A stretch of DNA of 64,000 nt from Brevundimonas bullata (GCF_014207965.1 NZ_JACHLM010000001.1:682001-746000); one strand, 5' to 3'. Positions 41,420 to 50,333 are shown, counted from the stretch's first letter. A program made the numbers and translations. Notes: generated from the letters alone by a model not told the origin.

Positions 41420-41448
41420 AGGGACGTCCTTTGGGGCGTCCCTTTTTC
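41420..41448 (+). terminator. Rho-independent terminator of secB
   Basis: AGGGACG pairs with CGTCCCT around a ten-base loop and is followed by TTTTC. It lies 60 bases after the secB stop and 18 bases before the broken monooxygenase gene. Confidence 0.85.
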
Positions 41449-41465
41449 TATGTGGAAAGAAAACC

Positions 41466-41756
41466 ATGATGCTGAAGGTCATCGCCGAGGACTTCATCAA
41501 GCCCGGGCATGTCGAAACCGTCATGCCGCTCTATCGCGAGTTGGTGGGCCTGACGCGGCAAGAGCCCCTGTGCGTCGCCTATGATCTGTTTGCGGATCAG
41601 CGCCAGCCCGGCCACTTCATCTTCATCGAGGAATAGCCCGATCAGGCGGCGCTGGGCGCCCACTGCGCCAGCGAGCATTTCCGCCGTCTGGCGCCGCAGA
41701 TCGACGCCCATCAGGACAAGCCCGGGACCTACATCCTGATGAACGCCGTGGTTTAG
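41466..41756 (+). pseudogene. Putative quinol monooxygenase (ABM/YgiN family) with in-frame stop
   Basis: The frame opens MMLKVIAEDFIKPGHVETV and reads a complete antibiotic-biosynthesis-monooxygenase domain of 96 codons, but codon 57 (41634-41636) is TAG. The flanking residues are FIFIEE, then PDQAALGAHCASEHF, where the family normally has Trp (EEWxDxxALxxH), so a single TGG to TAG change explains the break. The sense codons on both sides remain well conserved, indicating recent inactivation or a sequencing error. A ribosome-like GGAAAG precedes the ATG. Its end overlaps the convergent dnaQ stop by four bases. Confidence 0.8.
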
Positions 41757-42487
41757 GCCGCCGCCTCGTCCTTGGCTTCGACCTCGACGGTCACGCCGTA
41801 ACCCGCCCACAGGCTGTAGTCTTTCAGCGTGGATTTCAGGAAGGCCAGATGCGCCGCCTGTTCGGCCTCGGTCGAGCGCAACGGCAGGGGGTTGGGCCGC
41901 GCCCCATGGCTGACCGAGGCCGCCGCCGCCACGGCCTGCGGGCTGCGGGTCGTGGTCAGGTCCAGCGCCCGTTCCTTGCCGCCGCGCAGCTCCAGATAGA
42001 CCTCGGCCAGCAGGCGGGAGTCGATCAGGGCGCCGTGCAGGGTGCGGTCCACCAGAGAGATCTTGAAGCGCTTGCACAGGGCGTCCAGCGAGTTCGGCAT
42101 CCCCGGAAACCGCTTCTGCGCCAGCTGCAGGGTGTCAATCCACCGCTCCTGCGGCGGCGGCTTCTGGCCGATGCGGCTGTATTCGAAGTCGATGAAGTTG
42201 CGGTCGAAGTTGGCGTTGTGCGCGATCAGAGGCGCATCGCCGACGAACTCCAGGAGGTCGGCGGCGATCTCGTGGAACTTCGGCGCATTCTTGACGTGCT
42301 CGTCGGTAATGCCGTGGACCCGGATCGCATCCGGCGGGATCAGCCGCTCGGGATTGACCAGACGGTGAAAGGTCCGTCCCGTCGGCAGCAGGTCATGGAT
42401 CTCGATGCAGCCGACCTCGATCAGACGGTCGCCCGTCTTGGGATCGAAGCCAGTGGTTTCGGTGTCGAGAACGATTTCGCGGGCCAT
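41753..42487 (-). CDS. dnaQ: DNA polymerase III epsilon subunit (3'-5' proofreading exonuclease)
   Basis: About 244 residues. Exonuclease motifs ExoI IVLDTETTGFDP, ExoII HNANFDRNFIDFE and ExoIII HGALIDSRLLAEVY carry the four acidic residues and the His. The C-terminal tail binds the alpha subunit. The ATG at 42487 gives the family start. It is the last gene of the ppsR-maf-aroE-coaE-dnaQ run leaving the origin leftward. Confidence 0.96.
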   Translation of the reverse strand: MAREIVLDTETTGFDPKTGDRLIEVGCIEIHDLLPTGRTFHRLVNPERLIPPDAIRVHGITDEHVKNAPKFHEIAADLLEFVGDAPLIAHNANFDRNFIDFEYSRIGQKPPPQERWIDTLQLAQKRFPGMPNSLDALCKRFKISLVDRTLHGALIDSRLLAEVYLELRGGKERALDLTTTRSPQAVAAAASVSHGARPNPLPLRSTEAEQAAHLAFLKSTLKDYSLWAGYGVTVEVEAKDEAAA

Positions 42488-42529
42488 GCCCCTTAATGAG
42501 GCAAGCCGCATCGCAACGGAAGGGCGGCC

Positions 42530-43144
42530 TCAGCCTCGGCGCGGAGGCGTCCACGCGGGATCAAGAACTGTCCCCACGATTTGGGCCACCTGTTCACGAG
42601 CCGCGTCCAGCCCGCGCCCAGTGTCGACCAGGAAGTCGGCGCGACGGCGTTTCTCGGCGTCGGGCGTCTGCCGGGTCAGGATGGCCTCGAAGCGCTCGCG
42701 GGTCATGCCGGGGCGGGCCAGGACGCGCGCCGCCTGGATCTCGGGATCGGCGGTGACCACGACCACGGCGTCCACGAAGGCGTCGCCCCCGGTTTCGAAC
42801 AGCAGGGGAATGTCCAGCACGGCCAGCCGCACCCCCTCAGCCCGCGCCGCCGCCAGATCCTGAGCTCGGTCCTGGGCCACCAGAGGATGGACGATAGCTT
42901 CCAGGCGTTTGAAGGCGGTCTCGTCGCGACCGAGCGACTCGGTCAGACGGGTGCGGTCCACGGCGCCGTCGACGACCACGCCAGGGAAGGCCTGACCCAG
43001 GGGTTCGACCGCCGCCCCGCCCCGCGCATAGAGGCGATGCACCGCGGCGTCGGCGTCCCAGACCAGGGCGCCTTCGTCGGCGAACATCCGTCCCGTAGTG
43101 GACTTGCCCATGCCAATCGAGCCGGTCAGGCCGAGGATGATCAC
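42530..43144 (-). CDS. coaE: Dephospho-CoA kinase
   Basis: A 204-residue P-loop kinase for the last step of coenzyme A synthesis. It starts [20 protein letters not shown] (Walker A), with [20 protein letters not shown] and [17 protein letters not shown] further on. The GTG start shares GTGA with the aroE stop. Confidence 0.96.
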   Translation of the reverse strand: MIILGLTGSIGMGKSTTGRMFADEGALVWDADAAVHRLYARGGAAVEPLGQAFPGVVVDGAVDRTRLTESLGRDETAFKRLEAIVHPLVAQDRAQDLAAARAEGVRLAVLDIPLLFETGGDAFVDAVVVVTADPEIQAARVLARPGMTRERFEAILTRQTPDAEKRRRADFLVDTGRGLDAAREQVAQIVGTVLDPAWTPPRRG

Positions 43145-43986
43145 GCGGCTTCTCCCAGATGGGCCAGCAGCAGGGCGCGCAGGTCCATCGGCGGCGGCGG
43201 ACGGCGGTACAGGGCGGTGAACGAGGGCGCCGCCTGTCCGATCAGCATGGCCAGACCGTCCACCGTGGTCAGACCACGCGCACGGGCAGCGGCGAGGAAG
43301 GGGGTGACGACGGGCTTGTAGGTCATGTCCATGACCACGGCGTTCGGTTTCAGCACCGACAGGTCGATGCTCGGCTGAACGCTCAGCGCATTGATGACCA
43401 GATCGGCTTCAGCCAGGGCGGTCTCGTCGGCGACGCTGACCGCGGGTCCCAGATCGGCGGCCAGGGCCTCGGCCCGATCACGCGAACGGTTGAGGATGCG
43501 GATTTGCGCCCCCGCCTCGATCAGGGCGCCCGCGCCAGCGCGCGCGGCGCCCCCGGCGCCCAGCATGACCACGACGGCGCCTTTCAGATTCAATGCCGGC
43601 GCCTGTTCGGCCAGGGCGTAAAGGACGCCGACGCCGTCGGAGCTGTCGGCCAGGACGCGGCCGTTGTCGAAGACGAGGATGTTGGCGGAGCCGGTCGCCT
43701 GAGCGGCTTGGCTGGCCTCGTCGGCCAAGGCGAAAGCCTGTTCCTTGAACGGGGCGGTGACGTTCAGGCCCTGAACCAGACCGGCCCGTCCGGCGGTGAC
43801 CAGAGCATCGAAGCCGGCCGCATCGTTCGGCGCGAACGGCATATAGGCGCCGTCGATGTCGCCGGCTTCGAGCCAGGCGTTATGGATCACGGGGCTGAGC
43901 GAATGGGTCACCGGCTGGCCGGCGATGCCCGCCAGCATGGCGGCGCCGGTGATGCGGTTCTTACCGAGGGCAGGGGAGGGGCTCAC
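43141..43986 (-). CDS. aroE: Shikimate dehydrogenase
   Basis: About 281 residues; it reduces 3-dehydroshikimate with NADPH in aromatic amino acid synthesis. The substrate site [20 protein letters not shown], the catalytic Lys in [12 protein letters not shown] and the nucleotide-binding [20 protein letters not shown] are present. The GTG start at 43986 overlaps the maf stop (GTGA) and gives a short N-terminal leader; an in-frame Met fifteen codons later ([10 protein letters not shown]) is an alternative. Confidence 0.94.
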   Translation of the reverse strand: MSPSPALGKNRITGAAMLAGIAGQPVTHSLSPVIHNAWLEAGDIDGAYMPFAPNDAAGFDALVTAGRAGLVQGLNVTAPFKEQAFALADEASQAAQATGSANILVFDNGRVLADSSDGVGVLYALAEQAPALNLKGAVVVMLGAGGAARAGAGALIEAGAQIRILNRSRDRAEALAADLGPAVSVADETALAEADLVINALSVQPSIDLSVLKPNAVVMDMTYKPVVTPFLAAARARGLTTVDGLAMLIGQAAPSFTALYRRPPPPMDLRALLLAHLGEAA

Positions 43987-44579
43987 GAGCCGATCACTCC
44001 GGCGCGGCGCAGCTCGGCCAGAATCGGCCACAGCGGCAGGCCCAGAACGGTGAAGTAGTCGCCCTCGACGGCCTCGAACAGCTGAGAGCCCAGGCCCTCC
44101 AGCCGGTAGGAGCCGACGCAGGCCAGCAGGGCCGCGCCCTCCGCCGCCAGATAGGCGTCGAGGAAGGCGTCCGAGAAGTCGCGCATCTTCATCTCGACCG
44201 TGTCCACGCCGGACCAGACCACCTGGCCGTTGCGGGCGAGGGCGGCGCCCGAATGCAACTGGTGCGAACGCCCGCGCATAGCGATCAGGCGTTCGCGCGC
44301 CGCCTCCAGCGTCGGGGCCTTGGAGACCAGGCCGCCGTCGAAGGCCAGGGTCTGGTCGGCGCCCAGGACCCAGGCGTCGGCGTCATGGCGCGACACGGCC
44401 AGGGCCTTGGCGCGGGCCAGCTCGACCGCCAGTGCGGCCGGATCGACGCCCGGCGCCTTCAACGCGTCCTCGTCCACGTCGGCGACCTGAACCGTGAACG
44501 GCACGCCCGCCTCGGTCAGGATGGCGCGTCGCGCCGCGCTCTTGGAGGCCAGGATCAGCCGTTCGCCGTCGTTTTTCAC
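43983..44579 (-). CDS. maf: Maf-like nucleoside triphosphate pyrophosphatase
   Basis: A 198-residue Maf protein with LILASKSAARRAILTEAGVP at the start and WVLGADQTLAFDGGLVSKAP. Maf enzymes hydrolyse nucleoside triphosphates, including modified ones, and have been linked to division-septum control. The GTG start overlaps the ppsR stop (GTGA). Confidence 0.94.
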   Translation of the reverse strand: MKNDGERLILASKSAARRAILTEAGVPFTVQVADVDEDALKAPGVDPAALAVELARAKALAVSRHDADAWVLGADQTLAFDGGLVSKAPTLEAARERLIAMRGRSHQLHSGAALARNGQVVWSGVDTVEMKMRDFSDAFLDAYLAAEGAALLACVGSYRLEGLGSQLFEAVEGDYFTVLGLPLWPILAELRRAGVIGS

Positions 44580-45439
44580 CAGGCAGTCCCCACACGGCGA
44601 GTGCGCCGCTCGCTCAGAAGGTTGATGATGGCCGCGGCGGTCTCCTCGACCGAGCGGCGGGTCACGTCGATGGTCGGCCAGCCGCGCCGTTCAAAGGCGC
44701 GCCGCGCCTTGACGGTTTCTTCCCGCACCGCGTCATGATCGACATAGTCAGAGGCATGGTGGGCGTTCAGCCCCTCCAGCCGGTTGCGACGGATCTGCAC
44801 CAGCCGGTCGGGCGAGACCGTCAGACCGACGACCAGGGGGTTCTTCAACTGGGTCAGCCGCTCGCCGTCTTCCTGGCCTGGCACCAGGGGGACGTTGGCG
44901 GCGCGAATGCCGCGGTTGGCCAGATAGATGCAGGTCGGGGTCTTGGAGGTCCGGCTGACACCGCACAGGACCACGTCAGCATGCTCCAGCTGCTCCAGCG
45001 TCCCCTGGCCGTCGTCGTGGGCGATGGCGAAGTCCAGGGCGCCGATACGGTTGAAATAGCCGTGGTCCAGAGCGTGCTGGGCCCCCACGCGGGTCGAGAT
45101 ATTGGTCCCCAGATAGCCCGAAAGGGCGCCGACCAGCGGATCCAGCGCCCCGATCTGCGGCGTCTGCAGACGACGACAGCCTTCCTCCAGCTGTTCGCGC
45201 AGTTCGCGGTCGACCAGGGTGTGCAGCACCACGCCCGGCGCCCCGGCGACCTCCTCCAGCACCCGCTCCATCTGCCTGGGCGAGCGGACCAGGGCGTAGA
45301 TGTGTTCGATCGGAATGACGCCGTCGAAACGGGCGATCACGGCCTTGGCCATGGCGTTCAGGGTCTCGCCGGTCGAGTCCGAGACCAGGTGGACATGGAA
45401 ATAGGTGGCGAGGCGCGACGAGGGGCGGGCGGGGCTCAT
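44576..45439 (-). CDS. ppsR: Pyruvate, phosphate dikinase regulatory kinase/phosphotransferase (DUF299)
   Basis: About 287 residues of the PPDK/PEP-synthase regulatory family, which phosphorylates and dephosphorylates its target Thr. N-terminal YFHVHLVSDSTGETLNAMAK and the P-loop CGVSRTSKTPTCIYLANRG are clear. It is the first leftward gene from the origin, as recalled for Caulobacter. The ATG at 45439 follows AGGAGA; an upstream in-frame ATG at 45529 would extend it 30 residues into the origin gap and is less likely. Confidence 0.93.
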   Translation of the reverse strand: MSPARPSSRLATYFHVHLVSDSTGETLNAMAKAVIARFDGVIPIEHIYALVRSPRQMERVLEEVAGAPGVVLHTLVDRELREQLEEGCRRLQTPQIGALDPLVGALSGYLGTNISTRVGAQHALDHGYFNRIGALDFAIAHDDGQGTLEQLEHADVVLCGVSRTSKTPTCIYLANRGIRAANVPLVPGQEDGERLTQLKNPLVVGLTVSPDRLVQIRRNRLEGLNAHHASDYVDHDAVREETVKARRAFERRGWPTIDVTRRSVEETAAAIINLLSERRTRRVGTAW

Positions 45440-45949
45440 GGCTCTGATCGTCTCCTCATCCTGTCGCGCCCGGATAGCGTCGGACTCTTTCCCCGAAGCC
45501 TGTGCAAAAGCCGGGGCGCCGTTTGACATCGGCTGGGCGCCGACTGGGCGCCGAATCCTCTAGCAAGCTCTCGCCCCGGTCGCGAGCGGGGATCACGGGC
45601 GCCGATTGCCGAACGGCGCCTGGAGTCGTTCATACAGGCGCCGAATTTTTATCCTCACCAGGGGATAAGGCGCCTTATCCAAATTTGGCGCCCGGCGCCT
45701 TTCCCACAACGGCGCCCAGATCGGACTCCTGTCACACCGGGCCTGAAGCGGGTTATCCCCGTTATGAACACCCCATCCAGCCGGCCCCAGGATTCGTTCT
45801 CTCAAAAACGGGGAGAAACCTGTCGATCGACGGGAGTTTCCAATTCTGTCCCCGCTGTCCAGCGCCCTGCTTCCATCCTCCAATTCTTTCAAATTCTTAT
45901 TCTTGAATAGGGATTGAGGCTTGGGGGTGTGCATCCTAAAGCCGAGAGC
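45440..45949. other. Chromosomal replication origin region
   Basis: This 510-bp gap lies between the divergent ppsR and hemE genes, the position of Cori in Caulobacter. It contains DnaA-box-like sequences: TTATCCTCA at 45649, TTATCCCC (reverse) at 45661-45668, TTATCCAAA at 45675 and TTATCCCCG at 45753. Five GANTC sites (45483, 45553, 45623, 45724, 45791) are potential CcrM methylation sites. Nine GGCGCC hexamers lie between 45536 and 45716. An AT-rich run (45881-45909, about 79 percent AT) next to hemE is a candidate unwinding element. There is no TTAA, hence no consensus CtrA site TTAA-N7-TTAA. Assignment as the origin rests mainly on synteny. Confidence 0.88.
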
Positions 45950-46984
45950 ATGAGCACTCCTCTTCTGATCCAGGCTCTCCAGGGCCAGACCACGACACGT
46001 CCGCCCGTATGGTTCATGCGTCAGGCGGGGCGCTACCTGCCCGAGTACCGTGAACTGCGGGCCAAGGCGCCGGACTTCATCGCCTTCTGCATGAACCCGG
46101 AGATGGCGGCCGAGGCGACGCTTCAGCCGATGCGCCGGTTCGGCTTCGATGCCGCCATCGTCTTCGCTGACATCCTGCTGATCCCGGGGGCCCTGGGACA
46201 AAAGGTGTGGTTTGAAGCCGGCGAAGGTCCGCGCCTAGGCGCCCTGCCGTCTGTGGAGTCGATGCGGGAGCTGGCATCCGGAGCTGGGGAAGCCCTGAAG
46301 TCGGTGGGCCAGACCCTGAGCCTGGTGCGCGCTGAACTGGATCCGTCCAAGGCTCTGATCGGGTTCGCCGGCGCGCCCTGGACTGTAGCCACCTATATGC
46401 TGGACGGCGAAGCCCGCACCATCATGAAGGGGGAGCGCGCCGCCGCTCGGACCTACGCCTATGCCGAACCCGAAAAGGTCGCGGCCCTGCTGGAGGTTCT
46501 GGTCGAGGCCACCGCCCACTATCTGAAGATGCAGCAGGACGCCGGCGCCCAGGTGCTGAAGATCTTCGAGAGCTGGGCCGAGGGTCTGCCTGACGATCTC
46601 TTCGAGACTCTGGTCCTGAAGCCTCACCAGGCGCTTGTGGCGCGTGCGCGGGCCCTGGGGGTCACCGTGCCGATCATCGGCTTCCCAAGAGGCTCTGCGG
46701 CGCTTGCGGAGCGTTATGCCGCCGAGTGCGACGTTCAGGCCGTGGCGCTTGACACCGCCTGTCCTCTGGAGGTCGGCAAGCGCGTTCAGGCCCTCAAGCC
46801 GATCCAGGGTGCTCTAGATCCGCTGCTGCTGCGCGCGGGCGGTCCGATGCTGGATCGTCGCGTCGATCAGTTGATGGAGGCCTGGGGGCAGGGGCCGTGG
46901 ATCTTCAACCTGGGCCACGGCATTCTGCCGGACGTGCCGATCGCGCACGTGGAGCAAGTCCTGCGTCGGATCGGCGCCCAATGA
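45950..46984 (+). CDS. hemE: Uroporphyrinogen decarboxylase
   Basis: A 344-residue HemE that decarboxylates uroporphyrinogen III to coproporphyrinogen III. Family motifs are PVWFMRQAGRYLPEYRELR, then FADILLIPGALGQKVWFEAG, GFAGAPWTVATYML and WIFNLGHGILPDV. The ATG at 45950 gives MSTPLLIQALQG; an upstream TTG is rejected. In Caulobacter hemE adjoins the origin and its promoters overlap Cori. hemH starts within the hemE stop. Confidence 0.97.
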   Translation: MSTPLLIQALQGQTTTRPPVWFMRQAGRYLPEYRELRAKAPDFIAFCMNPEMAAEATLQPMRRFGFDAAIVFADILLIPGALGQKVWFEAGEGPRLGALPSVESMRELASGAGEALKSVGQTLSLVRAELDPSKALIGFAGAPWTVATYMLDGEARTIMKGERAAARTYAYAEPEKVAALLEVLVEATAHYLKMQQDAGAQVLKIFESWAEGLPDDLFETLVLKPHQALVARARALGVTVPIIGFPRGSAALAERYAAECDVQAVALDTACPLEVGKRVQALKPIQGALDPLLLRAGGPMLDRRVDQLMEAWGQGPWIFNLGHGILPDVPIAHVEQVLRRIGAQ

Positions 46985-48045
46985 CCCAGACCGCCGAGAC
47001 CAAGCGAGCGGGCCGGCGCGTGGCGGTCGTGCTGACCAATCTCGGCGGGCCGGACGGGCCGGACGCGGTCAAGCCCTTCCTGTTCAACCTGTTCAACGAC
47101 CCGGCCATCATCGGTCTGCCGGGCATTGTGCGCACGCCTCTGGCGCGGTTGATCTCGTCGCGCCGCGAGAAGTCGGCCCAGGCCAACTACGCCCGGATGG
47201 GCGGCGGCTCGCCTCTGCTGCCCGAAACGCTGAAACAGGCGGCGGCCCTGTCGGAGGCTCTAGCCGACGCGGCGCCGGGCGACGAGACCGAGGTCTTCAT
47301 CGCCATGCGCTATTGGCACCCCTTCACCGAGGACACGGCCAAGGCGGTGGCGGAGTTCCAGCCGGATCACGTGGTGCTGCTGCCGCTCTATCCGCAGTTC
47401 TCGACCACCACGACCGCCTCGTCGCTGAAGGCCTGGCGCGAGGCCTACAAGGGGCCGGGCGAGGTCCACGCCGTCTGCTGCTATCCCGACGCCGAAGGTC
47501 TGATCGAAGCCCAGGCCCGACTGATCCGCGAGACCATGGATCGTGCCGAGGGCCAGCCGGTGCGCGTGCTGTTTTCGGCCCATGGCATTCCGGAAAAACT
47601 GGTCGCCGCCGGCGATCCCTATCAGGCCCAGGTCGAGGCCACCGTGGCCGCCGTCGTCGCCCGCATGGGGCTGACCGACTGGGCGATCTGCTATCAGAGC
47701 CGGGTCGGGCCGCTGAAATGGCTAGGGCCGTCGACGCCCGAGGCGGTCGAGCAGGCGGGCCGGGACGGGGTGGGCGCCGTGGTCGTGCCCATCGCCTTCG
47801 TGTCCGAGCACATCGAGACCCTGGTCGAACTGGACCACGAGTATGGCGAACTGGCCGAACAGGTCGGTTGCGCCCCCTATCTGCGCGCGCCAGCCTTGGG
47901 CGTAGAGCCGGCCTTCATCGCCGCTCTGGCCCAGGCCGTCGAGGCCGCGCTGGAAACGCCGGGCGTGGCGCCGCAGGGGGCGTCCAAGGGGGGACCATGC
48001 GCCCGCTTGAAAGCCTGTCCTGCAGGGTGTTCAAAGGCGGCCTGA
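46981..48045 (+). CDS. hemH: Ferrochelatase with candidate [2Fe-2S] cysteines
   Basis: A 354-residue ferrochelatase that inserts Fe2+ into protoporphyrin IX. N-terminal VVLTNLGGPDGPDAVKPFLF, the catalytic His in VLFSAHGIPEK and the acidic helix EHIETLVELDHEYGE are present. The C-terminus carries CARLKACPAGC, and another Cys is in WAICYQSRVG; Caulobacter ferrochelatase is known to hold a [2Fe-2S] cluster with C-terminal Cys ligands, so one is likely here. The ATG overlaps the hemE stop (ATGA). Confidence 0.96.
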   Translation: MTQTAETKRAGRRVAVVLTNLGGPDGPDAVKPFLFNLFNDPAIIGLPGIVRTPLARLISSRREKSAQANYARMGGGSPLLPETLKQAAALSEALADAAPGDETEVFIAMRYWHPFTEDTAKAVAEFQPDHVVLLPLYPQFSTTTTASSLKAWREAYKGPGEVHAVCCYPDAEGLIEAQARLIRETMDRAEGQPVRVLFSAHGIPEKLVAAGDPYQAQVEATVAAVVARMGLTDWAICYQSRVGPLKWLGPSTPEAVEQAGRDGVGAVVVPIAFVSEHIETLVELDHEYGELAEQVGCAPYLRAPALGVEPAFIAALAQAVEAALETPGVAPQGASKGGPCARLKACPAGCSKAA

Positions 48046-48063
48046 CCGGCCGAGGGGAGCCTC

Positions 48064-48531
48064 ATGGACTATTACAACCTGGCCCGCGGGCTCCACATCC
48101 TGGCGGTGATCGCCTGGATGGCCGGCATGCTCTTTTTGCCGCGCCTGTTCGCCTATGACGCCGAGCAAAACGCCAAGCCCGAGCCCTTGCGCGGCGAAAT
48201 GCAGGCCCTGCTGCGCCTGTGGCAGACTCGCCTGCTGCGGATCATCATCAATCCGGCCATGATCCTGGCCTTCGTCTTCGGCGGATGGCTGCTGTGGCTG
48301 CGCAGCGGCGACGGCGCCGACTGGAGCTTCGCGCATCAACCGTGGATGGTCACCAAGCTGGTCGGGGTCTTCCTGCTGGCGGGCTGGCACGGCTTCCTGG
48401 CCGGTCAACGGAAGAAGATCGCCGCCGGGACGTCGAAATACTCGGGCCGCTTCTGGCGCATGACCAATGAGATCCCCTTTATCCTGGCCATCGTCATGGT
48501 GCTGTCCGTCACGCTGGAGTGGGCATTTTAG
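48064..48531 (+). CDS. hemJ: Protoporphyrinogen IX oxidase HemJ
   Basis: A 155-residue membrane protein with four transmembrane segments. The conserved His and Trp in ARGLHILAVIAWMAGMLFLP and the Lys of PWMVTKLVGVFLLAGWHGFL match HemJ (formerly UPF0093). It oxidises protoporphyrinogen IX to protoporphyrin IX, the substrate of the preceding ferrochelatase, so hemE-hemH-hemJ complete the end of heme synthesis. An 18-base gap from hemH supports one operon. Confidence 0.94.
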   Translation: MDYYNLARGLHILAVIAWMAGMLFLPRLFAYDAEQNAKPEPLRGEMQALLRLWQTRLLRIIINPAMILAFVFGGWLLWLRSGDGADWSFAHQPWMVTKLVGVFLLAGWHGFLAGQRKKIAAGTSKYSGRFWRMTNEIPFILAIVMVLSVTLEWAF

Positions 48532-48632
48532 GGGGCTATCGCTCGCGACGCGGTCGCTTGCTGTCTGAGCGCGCGAAGCGCCAGGCCGCGTCGGGTCGAA
48601 GAGGCGGAGCCTTTTGATCGCGGTCAAAAAGA
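48532..48632. repeat. Palindromic repeat after hemJ (inverted copy of the 28.7-kb repeat)
   Basis: It begins GGGGCTATCGCTCGCGACGC with a unit ending TTGCTGTCTGAGCGC, then contains the complement of the GGCCTGGCGCTTCGCGCGC, CGACCCGACGCG and AAGGCTCCGCC series found at 28705-28830, shortened internally. It could end hemJ transcription. The rest of the gap to rho (48633-48842) is rho leader sequence in which I see nothing else. Confidence 0.7.
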
Positions 48633-48842
48633 ATGGCCTTGCTTGACGGCGCCCGGTCATTCGTGGTTCCGCTGGCGATGAACCGTTCGGCCTAGGCTGC
48701 AGGACGGTCCCTCTCTTCTCGCGACGCCTGCCGGATTGATCCTGCGGGAGCCCGTCGCCCTCCCTCTGGCCGCAAGGCCGCGACATCGACAGACGAACCG
48801 CCTCGACGCAGGAATGCGTCCGAGCGCGCGAGCGAGCACGCC

Positions 48843-50327
48843 ATGACCGACACGCCTGAAAACAACGACCAGTCCACCGAAGCCGTTGAAGTTGTTGCCG
48901 AACGTCCGCGCAAAACGCTGACGCTGGGCGGCGCCAAGGCGCCGGTCGAGGCGCCTGCGGAGCCCGAAGTCGAGGCCGAGGAAACTCAGATCGTCAACGA
49001 CGACACCGGCGTCGACACCACGGCCGACGATGAGGACGACGACGGCGAACCGATGGTGCCCAACGGTCGCATCACCCTGCAGGAACTGAACGAGAAGACG
49101 CCGGAAGACCTGGTCGCCTTCGCTGAAAGCCTGGAGATCGAGAACGCCGGCAACCTGCGCAAACAGGACCTGCTGTTCGCCATCCTGAAGACCCTGGCCG
49201 ACGAAGAAGTCGAGATCATCGCCTCGGGCGTGCTGGAGATCCTGCCCGACGGCTTCGGCTTCCTGCGCAGCCCCGACGCCAACTACCTGCCGGGTCCGGA
49301 CGACGTCTATGTCTCGCCGTCGCAGATTCGCCGCTTCGGCCTGCGCTCGGGCGACACGGTGCATGGCGCCGTGCGCGGTCCGCGGGAAGGCGAACGCTAC
49401 TTCGCCCTGCTCAAGGTGGATACGATCAACTTCGAAGATCCGGAGATGGTCAAGACCAAGGTCCTGTTCGACAACCTGACGCCGCTCTATCCCGAAGAGC
49501 GCCTGCACATGGAAATCCAGGACCCGACGCTGAAGGACCGCTCGGGCCGGATCATCGACATCGTCGCCCCGCTCGGCAAGGGCCAGCGCTGCCTGATCGT
49601 CGCCCCGCCGCGCGTGGGTAAGACGGTGATGTTGCAGAACATCGCCAAGTCGATCGAGCGCAACCACCCGGAAGTCTTCCTGATCGTCCTGCTGATCGAC
49701 GAACGGCCCGAAGAAGTCACCGACATGCAGCGCACGGTGAAGGGCGAGGTCGTGGCCTCGACCTTCGACGAACCGGCCACCCGCCACGTCGCCGTCGCCG
49801 AAATGGTCATCGAAAAGGCCAAGCGTCTGGTCGAGCACAAGAAGGATGTGGTGATCCTGCTGGACTCCATCACCCGCCTGGGCCGCGCCTATAACGCCAC
49901 CGTCCCGTCGTCGGGCAAGGTGCTGACCGGCGGCGTCGACGCCAACGCCTTGCAACGGCCCAAGCGCTTCTTCGGCGCCGCGCGCAACGTGGAGCAGGGC
50001 GGTTCGCTGACCATCATCGCCACGGCCCTGATCGACACCGGCAGCCGCATGGACGAGGTCATCTTCGAAGAGTTCAAGGGCACGGGTAACTCGGAAATCG
50101 TTCTGGACCGCAAGGTCGCCGACAAGCGCATCTTCCCGGCCATCGACGTGCTCAAGTCCGGCACCCGCAAGGAAGACCTCATCACGCCGAAGGATCAGCT
50201 GGCCAAGACCTATGTCCTGCGCCGCATCCTCAACCCGATGGGGCCGCAGGACGCGATCGAGTTCCTGCTCGACAAGATGCGCCAGTCCAAGAACAACGGC
50301 GACTTCTTCCAGTCCATGAACACATAA
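48843..50327 (+). CDS. rho: Transcription termination factor Rho
   Basis: A 494-residue Rho, longer than E. coli Rho because of an acidic low-complexity extension of about 75 residues (including DDEDDDGEP). The RNA-binding domain follows ([40 protein letters not shown]), then the RecA-type motor with Walker [13 protein letters not shown] (near residue 255) and Walker [18 protein letters not shown] 210-base leader may allow autoregulation. The position next to mnmE and the hem genes matches Caulobacter. Confidence 0.98.
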   Translation: MTDTPENNDQSTEAVEVVAERPRKTLTLGGAKAPVEAPAEPEVEAEETQIVNDDTGVDTTADDEDDDGEPMVPNGRITLQELNEKTPEDLVAFAESLEIENAGNLRKQDLLFAILKTLADEEVEIIASGVLEILPDGFGFLRSPDANYLPGPDDVYVSPSQIRRFGLRSGDTVHGAVRGPREGERYFALLKVDTINFEDPEMVKTKVLFDNLTPLYPEERLHMEIQDPTLKDRSGRIIDIVAPLGKGQRCLIVAPPRVGKTVMLQNIAKSIERNHPEVFLIVLLIDERPEEVTDMQRTVKGEVVASTFDEPATRHVAVAEMVIEKAKRLVEHKKDVVILLDSITRLGRAYNATVPSSGKVLTGGVDANALQRPKRFFGAARNVEQGGSLTIIATALIDTGSRMDEVIFEEFKGTGNSEIVLDRKVADKRIFPAIDVLKSGTRKEDLITPKDQLAKTYVLRRILNPMGPQDAIEFLLDKMRQSKNNGDFFQSMNT

Positions 50328-50333
50328 TCCCGG

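Noticed and set aside
45440-45529. N-terminal extension of PpsR into the origin gap
   Set aside because: The family begins near SSRLATYFHVHLVSDS and the ATG at 45439 has AGGAGA upstream; the extension is low complexity.
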